A DNA stretch of 21,855 bases from Candidatus Bathyarchaeota archaeon (GTDB lineage Archaea; Thermoproteota; Bathyarchaeia; Bathyarchaeales; Bathycorpusculaceae), in NCBI GenBank assembly GCA_014859805.1, contig JACUTN010000002.1:1-21855 (forward strand), given 5' to 3'. The position numbers were made by a program, and so were the translations under genes. Position 1 is the stretch's first letter; each line of letters opens with the position of its first letter. This document shows positions 14,113-21,855 of this stretch, piece after piece. The notes under the pieces are model-generated. The model was not told the DNA's origin. It did no database searches and worked only from the letters and a program-made list of their open reading frames with translations.

Positions 14113-16151
14113 CGGAAGAGTTAGAAGTCATAGACCCTCAAGAACACTTACAAGACTTTTTCAAAACAGAAAAATACCGCCAAAGAATTTCACAAATGGC
14201 AGTAGCAGCCAAAACATCAATAATAGTCAATTTCGAAGACCTCTTGGCTTTTGACCAAGAGCTCGCAGAAGAAATTTTGGAAAACCCTGATGAATATTTC
14301 AAACATGCTAACAACGCTGCGTACGCACAATTGCGGATAGAAGACCCTGAATATGCCGAAAAAACAGAAACGGAAGCAGTAACCGTTAGAATTGTACGGT
14401 TGTTAGAAACTGCACAGCTGCGAAAACTTGGCTCAAAACACATCGGAAAACTCGTCATGGTTGAAGGCATAGTTGTCCGTTCAACACCAGTCCGTCCAAT
14501 GGTCATGCAAGCGGCATTCAAATGCAAAAGATGCGGAACAATAACATACACAAAGCAAACAGGCCCATTCTTAAGAGCCCCCTTCGCATGTAGCGACCCC
14601 TCATGCAGAAGAAAAGGTCCCTTCGACTTCATGCAAGAAGAATCAACATTCATAGACTCCCAAGACCTCCGAATTCAAGAAAGACCAGAAGACCTCCCAC
14701 CTGGACAACTTCCACGCTCATTAAACGTCAAGCTCATTGGAAGCGAAATAGTTGACGCTGCAAGACCAGGCGACCACGTATCGATAGTTGGAACAGTTCA
14801 GGCAGTAGCACCAACAGTTCCAACCGTTGGAAAACTTCGCGCATTCATCCTGCATTTAGACGCCAACTCGATTGAGGTTCTAGGTAAAGAGCCAGAAACA
14901 GTGCTTCCATCTCCAGAAGAAGAAGAGAAAATCCATGAACTTGCAAAAGACCCGTGGATACATCGAAAAATCATTAGTTCAATTGCACCTTCGATATACG
15001 GATACGATCATGTGAAAGAAGCAATAATATATCTTCTTTTTGGCGGCGTGGGAAAAACGCTTCCGGACATAACAATAAGGGGAGAATTAAACGTTCTTTT
15101 GATAGGAGACCCTGGGACGGCAAAATCTCAGATCTTGCAGTATGTGGCACGGCTTGCTCCTCGTGGATTATATACTTCTGGACGGGGAACGACAGCCGCG
15201 GGTTTAACAGCAGCCGTCATACGAGAGAGAAGAGGCGGAATGACTCTTGAAGCTGGAGCCCTTGTACTGGCTGATAAAGGAATTGCATGCATTGACGAAA
15301 TGGACAAGATGCGCCCAGAAGATAGAGTTGCAATTCACGAAGCTATGGAGCAGCATACCGTTTCAATTGCAAAAGGCGGCATCGTCGCAACGCTTAACGC
15401 TAGAACAGCCATACTTGCAGCTGCAAACCCTGCGTTAGGAAGATATGAACCCCACCGTACAGTAGCGGAAAACATCTCGTTACCAGTTACAATACTTTCA
15501 AGGTTCGATTTGATTTTCGTCCTAAGAGATGAGCCGAACAAAGAGGCAGACAGCAAAATGTCTGAACACATCCTCGAGATTCACAGAAAAGGGTCAAGTC
15601 CCGTGGAACCACCAATACCGACAGAACTTCTGAGAAAATACATAAGCTATGCAAAGGGAATAAAACCGGTACTAACAAAGGAAGCGATCCAACGTCTAAA
15701 AGACTTTTACATGGCTATGCGTTCAGCAAGCGAAACAGAAGGATCACCAGTAGCTATAACTGCACGGCAACTAGAATCCCTTGTGCGCACAGCAGAAGCA
15801 AGAGCACGCTTAGCCCTGAGAAAAGAGATTTTAGCAGAGGATGCAGAAGCAGCCATCGCTATAATGAATAGGTCTCTTGAAGAGGTTGGAATAGATGTGT
15901 CCTCATCCAAATTTGACATAGACCTCATAATGACTGGAAAACCAAAAAGTCTAAGAGACAAGCTTCAAACTGTGCTTTCAACAATAATGGAGATGCAAAG
16001 AGAAACAGGGCTAGTTGAAAAGATGGCACTTCTAAACGAGCTAGAAACAAACTATAAAATCTCAATGGGTGAAGCGGAACGCCTCCTAGGACAATTACTG
16101 CGTGAAGGAACAGTTTTCGAGCCTAGAGAGGGTTACCTAAAGAAAACCTAG
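14109..16151 (+). CDS. mcm: Replicative minichromosome maintenance helicase MCM
   Basis: The hexameric 3'-5' DNA helicase of the archaeal replication fork. Domains in the 680 residues: N-terminal helical domain (1-100), OB fold with a Cys4 zinc site (C139, C142, C161, C166), the AAA+ motor with Walker A GDPGTAKS (333-340), Walker B CIDEMDK (394-400), sensor 1 AAAN (437-440), the arginine finger in LSRFD (R465), and a C-terminal winged helix near 610-680. ATG 14109 overlaps the gins23 stop and has AAGGAAGGAG just upstream. An in-frame ATG at 14070 lies inside gins23 and is rejected. The gene ends 34 bases before a convergent pilin-like gene. No intein or insertion is present. Confidence 0.98.
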   Translation: MTEELEVIDPQEHLQDFFKTEKYRQRISQMAVAAKTSIIVNFEDLLAFDQELAEEILENPDEYFKHANNAAYAQLRIEDPEYAEKTETEAVTVRIVRLLETAQLRKLGSKHIGKLVMVEGIVVRSTPVRPMVMQAAFKCKRCGTITYTKQTGPFLRAPFACSDPSCRRKGPFDFMQEESTFIDSQDLRIQERPEDLPPGQLPRSLNVKLIGSEIVDAARPGDHVSIVGTVQAVAPTVPTVGKLRAFILHLDANSIEVLGKEPETVLPSPEEEEKIHELAKDPWIHRKIISSIAPSIYGYDHVKEAIIYLLFGGVGKTLPDITIRGELNVLLIGDPGTAKSQILQYVARLAPRGLYTSGRGTTAAGLTAAVIRERRGGMTLEAGALVLADKGIACIDEMDKMRPEDRVAIHEAMEQHTVSIAKGGIVATLNARTAILAAANPALGRYEPHRTVAENISLPVTILSRFDLIFVLRDEPNKEADSKMSEHILEIHRKGSSPVEPPIPTELLRKYISYAKGIKPVLTKEAIQRLKDFYMAMRSASETEGSPVAITARQLESLVRTAEARARLALRKEILAEDAEAAIAIMNRSLEEVGIDVSSSKFDIDLIMTGKPKSLRDKLQTVLSTIMEMQRETGLVEKMALLNELETNYKISMGEAERLLGQLLREGTVFEPREGYLKKT

Positions 16152-16185
16152 ACCTGAGTTCGTCCGTAGAAAAAGAAGATAGTTG

Positions 16186-16746
16186 CTATTGCGCTGCCTC
16201 AATATTGGTTTCCTTGTAGTACTGAGCGTTTGATGTGAACACTGTTATGCCCACTGTTATGCCTACATCATTCAATGCTACGCTGTCAGGATTCATAACG
16301 TAGACAACCATGGTCCAACCAGACTTCAGTGTTAAATCGTTACTAGCTTGCTGGAAGGTTCGTGTAGCCCCCTGAACGGTGATGTTGAAGCTTGCACCCG
16401 TAATATTAGTTGAGGTCACCTCTAAGTCATCTGAAATTGTTACGTTGCTTGTTCTCCAGTAGTAAACGGTTTGCCACTCAGATTCCTGTCCGCGGACTGA
16501 AATCTTGTCAAGAACGACATCTTTTCCGCCGGTGTTTACTATTACTATTGCCGCTTGTGCCCATGAACCTGTGGTGTTAAACCAAACATGTTGCTTAGTC
16601 AAGAACAGTGATTCTTCCTGCACTCTTGTGGTGGTCACGTTTATGGCATAGAACGTTACTACAGTTGCAAGAAGCACTGAAACTACAAGGATTATCAGTG
16701 TAGTCACTACGACGCTTAAACCTTTCTTATTCTTTAGTAGATGCAT
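16186..16746 (-). CDS. Type IV pilin-like (archaellin/pilin superfamily) surface protein
   Basis: This 186-residue protein starts with a class III signal peptide: MHLLKNKKG, then a long hydrophobic helix LSVVVTTLIILVVSVLL at about 10-26. A prepilin peptidase would cut after G9. The remainder is beta-rich and Thr/Asn/Val-rich, with several N-glycosylation sequons (NVT, NTT, NIT). Such proteins build adhesive pili, archaella or similar filaments at the cell surface; which one is not clear, since no assembly ATPase or membrane platform is in the window. ATG 16746 is chosen because TTTGGAG lies eight bases upstream and places the KKG cleavage site at residue 9; an upstream in-frame start (16791) would spoil the signal peptide. 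It diverges from a sugar-nucleotide epimerase. Confidence 0.82.
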   Translation of the reverse strand: MHLLKNKKGLSVVVTTLIILVVSVLLATVVTFYAINVTTTRVQEESLFLTKQHVWFNTTGSWAQAAIVIVNTGGKDVVLDKISVRGQESEWQTVYYWRTSNVTISDDLEVTSTNITGASFNITVQGATRTFQQASNDLTLKSGWTMVVYVMNPDSVALNDVGITVGITVFTSNAQYYKETNIEAAQ

Positions 16747-16971
16747 ATATCCATCTCCAAACTTGATTTTACTAACATAAATGAAAAACAAGAGTAAGAC
16801 GGTTTGCGCGTCCCAAAAGTTAACGCAATCTAACGATTATTATTCATATAGTTGATTGAAAGTTAGAACTCTACAAAAATATTCGGATTAAGTCTTAACG
16901 GTTAGTTTGGCTTTGTTTCAGAGAAAAACTAAAAAAAACATTCACAGATACTTAGATGATAGGGGTCTCTA

Positions 16972-18063
16972 ATGGAAACCGTTATGGTCGTCGTCGGCAC
17001 TCGCCCAGAAATAATAAAAATGGCACCTATTGTCAGGGCTTTACATGAAAGCAAAATCCCATTAATTTTTGTCCACTGTGGACAACACTATGACTACAAC
17101 ATGTCCCAGCAGTTCATCGAACAACTTGAACTCCCAACCCCAGATTACGCCTACAAAGTTAAGGCATACTCACAAGGGACACAAACCGCACGCATAATAA
17201 CCCATATGGAACGATTACTAAAGAAAACATCACCCAAACTCGTCTTGGTTGAAGGAGACACAAACGGAGTACTGGCAACGGCTCTAGCAGCACTAGAACT
17301 CCAAATACCCGTGGGGCACATTGAAGCTGGATTAAGAAGCTTTGATCTGCGCATGCCAGAAGAACATAACAGACGTTTAACAGATCACGTATCCACTTAT
17401 CTATTCGCACCAACCGAAATCGCTGAGAAAAACTTGAAAAGAGAAAATGTTTGGGGGAAAATCTACGTTACGGGGAACACAGTTATAGACGCGGTGATTC
17501 AACACCTACCCATAGCTGAAAAGAAATCAAAAATACTAGAATACATTAATTTTGAAACATTTGCTCTAGCTACTGCCCATAGAGCAGAAAACGTAGACGA
17601 CCTAATAGTTCTTGAAAATTTCATGGAAACCTTCGCGGAAGCCCCCATACCTGTGATTTACCCGATGCATCCAAGAACAAAAAAGAGACTTCAACAGAAC
17701 AGAATCTACACCAAAATCAAAAAATCAAAAAACATACAGATTTTGCCACCTCTCGGCTACTTAGATTTCTTGGTTTTAATGAAAAAGTGTGAAATGATAG
17801 TGACCGATTCCGGCGGTATACAAGAGGAAGCAACAGCACCATGTATAAGAAAGCCAGTGTTGGTAATCCGACTTTCAACCGAAAGGCCAGAAGCCGTCAA
17901 ATCAGGGTTCGCTGAAGTCGTAGGCACGGAAAAGCACAGAATACTAAAGGCTATAAAAAGAACATTAGAGCATCCACGGGAATTACCAAGAAAATCGCCA
18001 TATGGAGATGGAAATGCCGCTGAAAAAATTGTTAAGATAATTAAGGAAGAACTGGCGTTCTAA
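16972..18063 (+). CDS. wecB: UDP-N-acetylglucosamine 2-epimerase (non-hydrolysing)
   Basis: Converts UDP-GlcNAc to UDP-ManNAc for surface polysaccharide or N-glycan synthesis. The 363 residues follow the GT-B fold with the family marks: VGTRPEIIKMAPI (8-20), CGQHYDYNMS, VEGDTNGVLA (D96), HIEAGLRSFD (E118), MPEEHNRR (E131), TAHRAENVDD (H203), YPMHPRT, TDSGGIQEEA and STERPEA. The acids and histidine match the E. coli catalytic set (D95, E117, E131, H213). ATG 16972 has GGGGT about five bases upstream. The usual partner wecC (UDP-ManNAc dehydrogenase) is not next to it; the gene stands alone and ends only nine bases from the convergent PAC2 gene. Confidence 0.96.
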   Translation: METVMVVVGTRPEIIKMAPIVRALHESKIPLIFVHCGQHYDYNMSQQFIEQLELPTPDYAYKVKAYSQGTQTARIITHMERLLKKTSPKLVLVEGDTNGVLATALAALELQIPVGHIEAGLRSFDLRMPEEHNRRLTDHVSTYLFAPTEIAEKNLKRENVWGKIYVTGNTVIDAVIQHLPIAEKKSKILEYINFETFALATAHRAENVDDLIVLENFMETFAEAPIPVIYPMHPRTKKRLQQNRIYTKIKKSKNIQILPPLGYLDFLVLMKKCEMIVTDSGGIQEEATAPCIRKPVLVIRLSTERPEAVKSGFAEVVGTEKHRILKAIKRTLEHPRELPRKSPYGDGNAAEKIVKIIKEELAF

Positions 18064-18072
18064 CGTTTCTTT

Positions 18073-18846
18073 TCATGAAATATACGTTATTCTCTTATCC
18101 TCTTCTTTCCGTATCTCCTCTGCTTGCAAGGCTCTTTTTTCCTCAATTTTCTGCAAACGCGTAATCATTTTGTCCGCTTTCTTGATTTCTTCATTCAAAC
18201 CAGCTAGATCGATATTAAGGCTAAGCATTGTTTTCAACACCTCTAACACGCTTTTGGCAGCCTTTGGGTCAGGCAAATACCCACGGGTCTCACCTAAAAG
18301 ACAAAGAGCATCAATTTTCTTGAAACGAGATAAACCTAGAATTAAGCCAGCGGTGCCGACAATGGGATTTCCCATTGAACTCAATACGGCTCTAGCTTGT
18401 AATGCCTCGTTCAAAAGTTCTTCATTTGTAGCGGCTGCAATAACTTTAGGCTTGCCCTTAACCTCCATTCGATAGCCGCCTACTGTCACAATCGTTTTCA
18501 CGTTGTGTTGCCGAGCAAAATCTAATATGCAATCGGAGATTTCATACTGACCTTCAATTGTCTGGGCTTGGCTGTCACCTGTGAAAAGAATAAGGTCGTT
18601 TCCTTCAGTTTGGTTTCTCAAGAAATAAAAAGTTCCACGTAAAAGCCTAACGCTTCCTTTTTTGTTCACAAGTACGAAATACGGAAAGTGAGGAGAATAG
18701 AGATAAGCAAGTTTTTTGGCGTCTAGTTTTTTAATTAAATATCGAGTGGCAATCTTACCTACAAGCCCCAAACCTGGAAGCCCTTCAATCAAAATAGGAT
18801 TCTTTAACTCAACTTTCATGCGTTCTTTGATGAACGTCTCTTTCAT
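18073..18846 (-). CDS. PAC2 family protein (proteasome assembly chaperone homologue)
   Basis: This 257-residue protein is an archaeal relative of proteasome assembly chaperone 2 (PbaA/PbaB type). Seen: an N-terminal NPILIEGLPGLGLVGKIA (17-34), the TIVTVGGYRM strand, a GNPIVGTAGLILGL glycine-rich stretch and GETRGYLPDP, then a C-terminal coiled, charged helix (about 205-257). Archaeal members bind proteasome subunits or related assemblies, but the exact partner is not settled for most lineages. It is the last gene of the primase-ribosomal operon; its ATG overlaps the nop10 stop by four bases, so the two are coupled. Confidence 0.88.
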   Translation of the reverse strand: MKETFIKERMKVELKNPILIEGLPGLGLVGKIATRYLIKKLDAKKLAYLYSPHFPYFVLVNKKGSVRLLRGTFYFLRNQTEGNDLILFTGDSQAQTIEGQYEISDCILDFARQHNVKTIVTVGGYRMEVKGKPKVIAAATNEELLNEALQARAVLSSMGNPIVGTAGLILGLSRFKKIDALCLLGETRGYLPDPKAAKSVLEVLKTMLSLNIDLAGLNEEIKKADKMITRLQKIEEKRALQAEEIRKEEDKRITYIS

Positions 18847-19010
18847 TCTTTTGAACCTCTCTTAAGAGCCATCCTGTACTTAAGATACTTGTCATCAGGG
18901 GAAAACTTGGGTGGATGGGGCACCCGAACCTTTCCACCGCAACACGGGCAGCTATCTTTTCTCAAAGTATATTTTCCACAGCTTTCACATTTTCGTAAAA
19001 GCCAAACCAC
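18843..19010 (-). CDS. nop10: H/ACA ribonucleoprotein protein Nop10
   Basis: This 55-residue protein is the small zinc-binding scaffold that holds Cbf5 in H/ACA complexes, which pseudouridylate rRNA. The sequence has the expected CESCGKYTL and CPCCGG zinc ribbon (C8, C11, C21, C24 by count from the GTG), then HPPKFSPDDKYLKYR, the family signature. GTG 19010 shares one base with the eIF2-alpha TAG stop and has GGGAG five bases before it. Its TGA overlaps the ATG of the PAC2 gene. It is too short for many gene finders. The order eIF2alpha-nop10-PAC2 is a known archaeal cluster. Confidence 0.95.
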   Translation of the reverse strand: MVWLLRKCESCGKYTLRKDSCPCCGGKVRVPHPPKFSPDDKYLKYRMALKRGSKE

Positions 19011-19810
19011 TACTTCTCCCTTCTAAAGGATCCTTGTCCACCAGCTTTAACAACATTTGAAACAACTTTTTCACCGACCTCCTGTAAGACGGTTTCTGCA
19101 TGCTTGTAATTTTCCGCTAAAACCTCAATGCGGTATTTGGGTGCAGCAACAACATAAAAACGAAGTTTCGCATCTTTAGATTTCTCAGCCTTTTTAGCGT
19201 TCAAAAAAGCTTTTTTAAGGATTTCTATGCCATTAGGCTTCATGCAACGAAGCTCAACAATACCTTTCACTTTAACCATAGGTATGTGTATGCGCTCTTC
19301 CGCAACTTCAGCAAGGGCCGCCGCAAGCTCTTCTGGCACACCTATTTTTGTTAGAACTTCTGCTCCTCCCTTTACAGCTTTCTCGAAGGCTTCGTACAAG
19401 CCATACTCCTTCTCCATGAGTGCTCCAGCTTTTTCATAAACCTCCTCTGGTGTTAAACTGGTTTTTTCAGCAACGCTCCGAAGCAATGTTTCAGCTTTTC
19501 TCTCCTTCTTCCAAGACATAATCTTCTCGATTTTCTCTCTTTTCGTAACTCTTCTAAGCGACAAGTCTACGTGTTCTTTTTCTGCATCTACCCGCAGAAC
19601 TTTCAAAACAACCTTTTGTCCTTCTCGAACGAAGTTACGAATGTTTCGAATCCAAGAAGAAGATATTTCAGAAATGTGCAACAAACCCTTTTTGTCATAT
19701 TCGTCTAGCCTCACATAAGCACCATAGTCCATAACATTTTCTACAGTGGCTATCACCAAGTCGCCGACTTCTGGCCATTCTTGTTTTCCAGATGCCATTG
19801 CAGCGTTCAT
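19010..19810 (-). CDS. eif2a: Translation initiation factor 2 subunit alpha
   Basis: The alpha subunit of aIF2, which with gamma (GTPase) and beta brings initiator Met-tRNA to the small ribosomal subunit. The 266 residues contain an N-terminal S1 OB domain (from WPEVGDLVIATVENVMDYGAYV to KEHVDLSLRRV, about 12-88), a helical middle domain (SLTPEEVYEKAGALMEKEYG, then GVPEELAAALAEVA), and a C-terminal alpha-beta domain ending in a Gly/Arg tail. The N-terminal SEISSSWIRNIRN loop corresponds to the eukaryotic Ser51 loop. ATG 19810 lies two bases after the eS27 stop; an ATG four codons later (MASGKQEW) is an alternative. Translation is likely coupled to its neighbours. Confidence 0.96.
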   Translation of the reverse strand: MNAAMASGKQEWPEVGDLVIATVENVMDYGAYVRLDEYDKKGLLHISEISSSWIRNIRNFVREGQKVVLKVLRVDAEKEHVDLSLRRVTKREKIEKIMSWKKERKAETLLRSVAEKTSLTPEEVYEKAGALMEKEYGLYEAFEKAVKGGAEVLTKIGVPEELAAALAEVAEERIHIPMVKVKGIVELRCMKPNGIEILKKAFLNAKKAEKSKDAKLRFYVVAAPKYRIEVLAENYKHAETVLQEVGEKVVSNVVKAGGQGSFRREK

Positions 19811-19812
19811 CC

Positions 19813-20010
19813 CTATTCTAAAACTGCGACTATTTCGCCCTTAATTATCACTTTTCCACCAGATGGTTCTGCAAGTTCAACGCCACAAACGTTGCAGTTA
19901 ACCTTGTTTACGGCGTGGCTGAAAACAAGTTGTTCGTTGCCACATTTTAGACATTTCACTCTGACGAAACTGCTTCTCGGTGTTGGAATTAGTTTTTCCC
20001 ACTCAGCCAT
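19813..20010 (-). CDS. rps27e: Small ribosomal subunit protein eS27
   Basis: A 65-residue zinc ribosomal protein with a Cys4 ribbon, CLKCGNEQLVF and CNVCG (C20, C23, C39, C42), on the usual eS27 frame of VRVKC...VNC.VCG. GAGGTTGA four bases before ATG 20010 serves as SD. It follows eL44 after 16 bases and runs straight into eIF2-alpha. Confidence 0.96.
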   Translation of the reverse strand: MAEWEKLIPTPRSSFVRVKCLKCGNEQLVFSHAVNKVNCNVCGVELAEPSGGKVIIKGEIVAVLE

Positions 20011-20026
20011 AATGTCAACCTCAATC

Positions 20027-20302
20027 TCATGTAATGATTAACTTCCTTAGTCGTATGCCATCTTTATGTCTTGTGTAACCGCAAACCTTGCATTTCAACT
20101 TCAAAGTTTGTTTTTTGGTTGTTTTCGCAAATTCGCTTTGTAGCGGATACTTCTGTCCACCATAACCCTTCTTTTCCCGTCGGTGATGACGTTCACCTTT
20201 GGCTAAGGCTCTCCGCTTTCCAGCCTTGTATAGAGTAACTGTGTGAATTTGATGTTTTTTACACCTAGGGCAATATGTTCTAATCTCTTTGGGAACATTC
20301 AC
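20027..20302 (-). CDS. rpl44e: Large ribosomal subunit protein eL44
   Basis: Zinc ribosomal protein of the exit-site region (eukaryotic eL42/L36a family). About 91 residues with NVPKEIRTYCPRCKKHQIHTVT at the start, YGGQKYPL in the middle and KCKVCGYTRHKDG near the end; the two Cys pairs form the zinc site. Its start is not certain: GTG 20302 gives MNVPKEI, as in the archaeal and eukaryotic relatives. GTG 20311, three codons upstream, lies six bases after GGAAGG and is also possible. A TTG/ATG-type start at 20338 is less likely on family grounds. Confidence 0.94.
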   Translation of the reverse strand: MNVPKEIRTYCPRCKKHQIHTVTLYKAGKRRALAKGERHHRREKKGYGGQKYPLQSEFAKTTKKQTLKLKCKVCGYTRHKDGIRLRKLIIT

Positions 20303-20365
20303 GTTAATCACGACCAGCCTTCCATAAAGAAAACACACGTACTCTTATACTTTTTCACAGAATAG

Positions 20366-20911
20366 TTAAACTTCAACCCTTTCAGCCAAACCCTGTTTAA
20401 CTAAAATCTTAGAGTTATCAAGAGGCAAAGACGCAACATCTTCAATCTTGAAAGGCCCATAAGTTTTCATGTCCGCTCCAATGATTTCTGGAACGTTCTT
20501 TAGAAAGCGTAAAACAGCGTTTTTATGCTTTTGTTCAACATTGACCTTTTGTGCATGGCCGCGCAGAATGTTCTCAGCTAAGCTATGATATGCCTCTGCA
20601 AGCGGTAGAACCCCTGCGTAAATTTTTTTCTCTTCCGTTGTCAAAAAACCTGACGGAATTCTTTCGCCCTTAGCCGCTTTCTTCACTAATTTTCTATAAC
20701 GGGTCTGAATCAATTCATGAACCATGCGTTTGACATTTCGCATTTCGTTTTCAAGAAGACGCGCTTTAACTGTCCTTTTGTCAAGCATTCGACCTTCTTC
20801 TTTAAGTCTTCTCAAATAGTCGGCAACTCTAGAGTAAAAATCGGATGAAAGCTTTTCAAGCTCGGTGTTTTCAAGCTCCCGTTTCCAAGCGTCATATAGC
20901 TCATCGTACAA
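20366..20911 (-). CDS. gins51: GINS complex subunit Gins51
   Basis: This second GINS subunit in the window has the Sld5/Psf1-like order, helical A domain first and B domain last. In 181 residues I read LEKLSSDFYSRVADYLRRL near the start, MVHELIQTRYRKLVK, and the C-terminal B domain VPEIIGADMKTYGPFKIEDV and SLPLDNSKILVKQGLAERV. Gins51 and Gins23 form a tetramer in the archaeal CMG. TTG 20911 is preferred: GAGGTGA lies ten bases before it, inside the end of priS, and only two bases separate the genes. Frames starting further upstream (20944) overlap priS without an SD. Pairing with primase in one operon is common in crenarchaeal-type genomes. Confidence 0.92.
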   Translation of the reverse strand: MYDELYDAWKRELENTELEKLSSDFYSRVADYLRRLKEEGRMLDKRTVKARLLENEMRNVKRMVHELIQTRYRKLVKKAAKGERIPSGFLTTEEKKIYAGVLPLAEAYHSLAENILRGHAQKVNVEQKHKNAVLRFLKNVPEIIGADMKTYGPFKIEDVASLPLDNSKILVKQGLAERVEV

Positions 20912-20913
20912 TT

Positions 20914-21855
20914 TTACTCTGTCACCTCTGCTCTGCCCTTGCAAACGAGCAACATGGCTGCTGCTGTAGGCAACTCGACTTTTTGTTTTTTGTAAGGACC
21001 GAACACCTCGTCACCCAACCTAAACTCTGGTGCGTCAGAAACAAGAACAGTCACAGCGCCAGTTTTAAACACTACTGCCCTCTTGAACGGGTCAAAATCC
21101 TCTATGGTTGAAACTGGAAACTCAACCTTCTTCAAGCCGGTTTTGCCATGTAAAGTGTCAGTTAATCTGATTAAACGATGGATGTCCGTTGTGACTACGG
21201 TATCGATTTTAGCGGATTGCAGTTTTGCGCTGTGCTGAGCTATCTTTCTCCATGTTTCAAAACCGATCCCTCTGACAGCCCCCCAGATTCCTTTGTTTAA
21301 GTTTTTTAGAATAATATCCTTATTTGACAATATCGTTTTGATAACGTTTTTCTTTAGTCCAGTTTTCTTAAGATCCTCTTCTTTTGCATTAAGAATGAAG
21401 TTTTGCATGCCCAATGCCACACGCTTACGCCAACCAAGTTTGCTTAATGGTGAAGCTTGAGAAGACGGTGTTTCTCTTAAACTTCTCTTGGTTAAACCAT
21501 AAAAAAACACATCTAAACCCAAACCAGTAACGTAGTCAACAATTTCTTTACGCGCAATAGCATCGAGTGTTCTTATCGCTTCGCTTTCAACATGAACGTG
21601 GTAACCGCGATGCCCAGAGAAGAACACACGTATGTCCTTTTCGGAAAAACCGAAATCTCGCATCAACATATCCAAAAGCTTTACGGTTTCCGTTTTGGCA
21701 GAATTCAAGCAAACTTCGCAGGGCCATGTGTTCACTTCAAACTTTTCGCCACCGCAAACAGGACACTTGCTGGGGGTAAATCCCTTTCCTGTCAAACCGC
21801 AAACACCGCAGACCCAATTGTCATGAACCTTATCACAAGGAGTTGGAATATGATC
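20914..21855 (-). CDS. priS: DNA primase catalytic small subunit PriS (N-terminus cut by window edge)
   Basis: The archaeo-eukaryotic primase that makes the primers for DNA synthesis together with PriL, which is not in the window. The 313 visible residues begin just after the likely DxD catalytic pair; the first residues are DHIPTPC, which follow a DLDA-type motif in related proteins. Cysteines C7, C16, C19, C31, C34, C46 and C49 with H11 form an unusually rich zinc region. FSGHRGYHVHV (79-89) is the nucleotide-binding segment and VTTDIHRLIR with LHGKTGLKK (D224 by visible count) holds the third acid. The frame is open to the last base, so an apparent start at TTG 21795 is not real. It heads the operon that includes gins51 and the ribosomal genes. 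Confidence 0.96.
   Translation of the reverse strand, partial: DHIPTPCDKVHDNWVCGVCGLTGKGFTPSKCPVCGGEKFEVNTWPCEVCLNSAKTETVKLLDMLMRDFGFSEKDIRVFFSGHRGYHVHVESEAIRTLDAIARKEIVDYVTGLGLDVFFYGLTKRSLRETPSSQASPLSKLGWRKRVALGMQNFILNAKEEDLKKTGLKKNVIKTILSNKDIILKNLNKGIWGAVRGIGFETWRKIAQHSAKLQSAKIDTVVTTDIHRLIRLTDTLHGKTGLKKVEFPVSTIEDFDPFKRAVVFKTGAVTVLVSDAPEFRLGDEVFGPYKKQKVELPTAAAMLLVCKGRAEVTE

Noticed and set aside
14138..14653. 171-codon antisense frame inside mcm
   Set aside because: It lies entirely over conserved mcm codons and has no SD or family features.

Overview
The window is archaeal chromosome with moderate-to-low GC. The information-processing genes settle the domain: replication factor C large and small subunits, two GINS subunits, MCM helicase, archaeo-eukaryotic primase PriS, eIF2-alpha, eS27, eL44 and Nop10, plus the archaeal wyosine enzyme Taw1. 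The presence of both Gins23 (next to mcm) and Gins51 (next to priS), together with many GTG/TTG starts set by Shine-Dalgarno (SD) sites, points to a TACK-type archaeon. Candidatus Bathyarchaeia is my best guess, but it rests on general resemblance and not on a search.

Left part (1-6840, almost all + strand): a possible tail of an upstream gene, a flavin-reductase-like split-barrel protein, a 118-residue unknown, serine hydroxymethyltransferase behind a small inverted-repeat leader, a decayed pseudogene, a TatD nuclease, a loosely packed stretch, a very small hydrophobic ORF with an excellent SD site just before a SPASM-like radical SAM protein, the radical SAM tRNA enzyme Taw1, and a 67-residue basic protein. 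Spacing is loose, so these are mostly single-gene units.

Middle (6950-13320): a tight + strand group of translin/TRAX-like protein, endonuclease V, an HD-domain phosphohydrolase and an OB-fold tRNA-binding protein, all plausibly concerned with nucleic acids. It converges on a - strand operon encoding the clamp loader (rfcS-rfcL). Upstream of rfcS on the same strand lies a glutamate dehydrogenase with its own promoter.

Right part (13490-21855): gins23 and mcm overlap by 4 bases in a + strand operon. A class III signal-peptide pilin-like protein and a UDP-GlcNAc 2-epimerase diverge from one another. On the - strand there is one long compact operon, priS (cut by the window edge)-gins51-eL44-eS27-eIF2alpha-nop10-PAC2, with gaps of 63 bases or less and several overlaps.

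Together RFC, GINS, MCM and PriS make up much of the replication fork machinery within about 12 kb, interleaved with translation and rRNA-modification genes. Most of the window is core genome. The less ordinary parts are the pseudogene remnant, the small ORF in front of the radical SAM gene, the translin-EndoV-HD group, an RFC large subunit without a visible PCNA-binding tail, and the structured SHMT leader. I see no CRISPR array, insertion sequence, rRNA or convincing tRNA.
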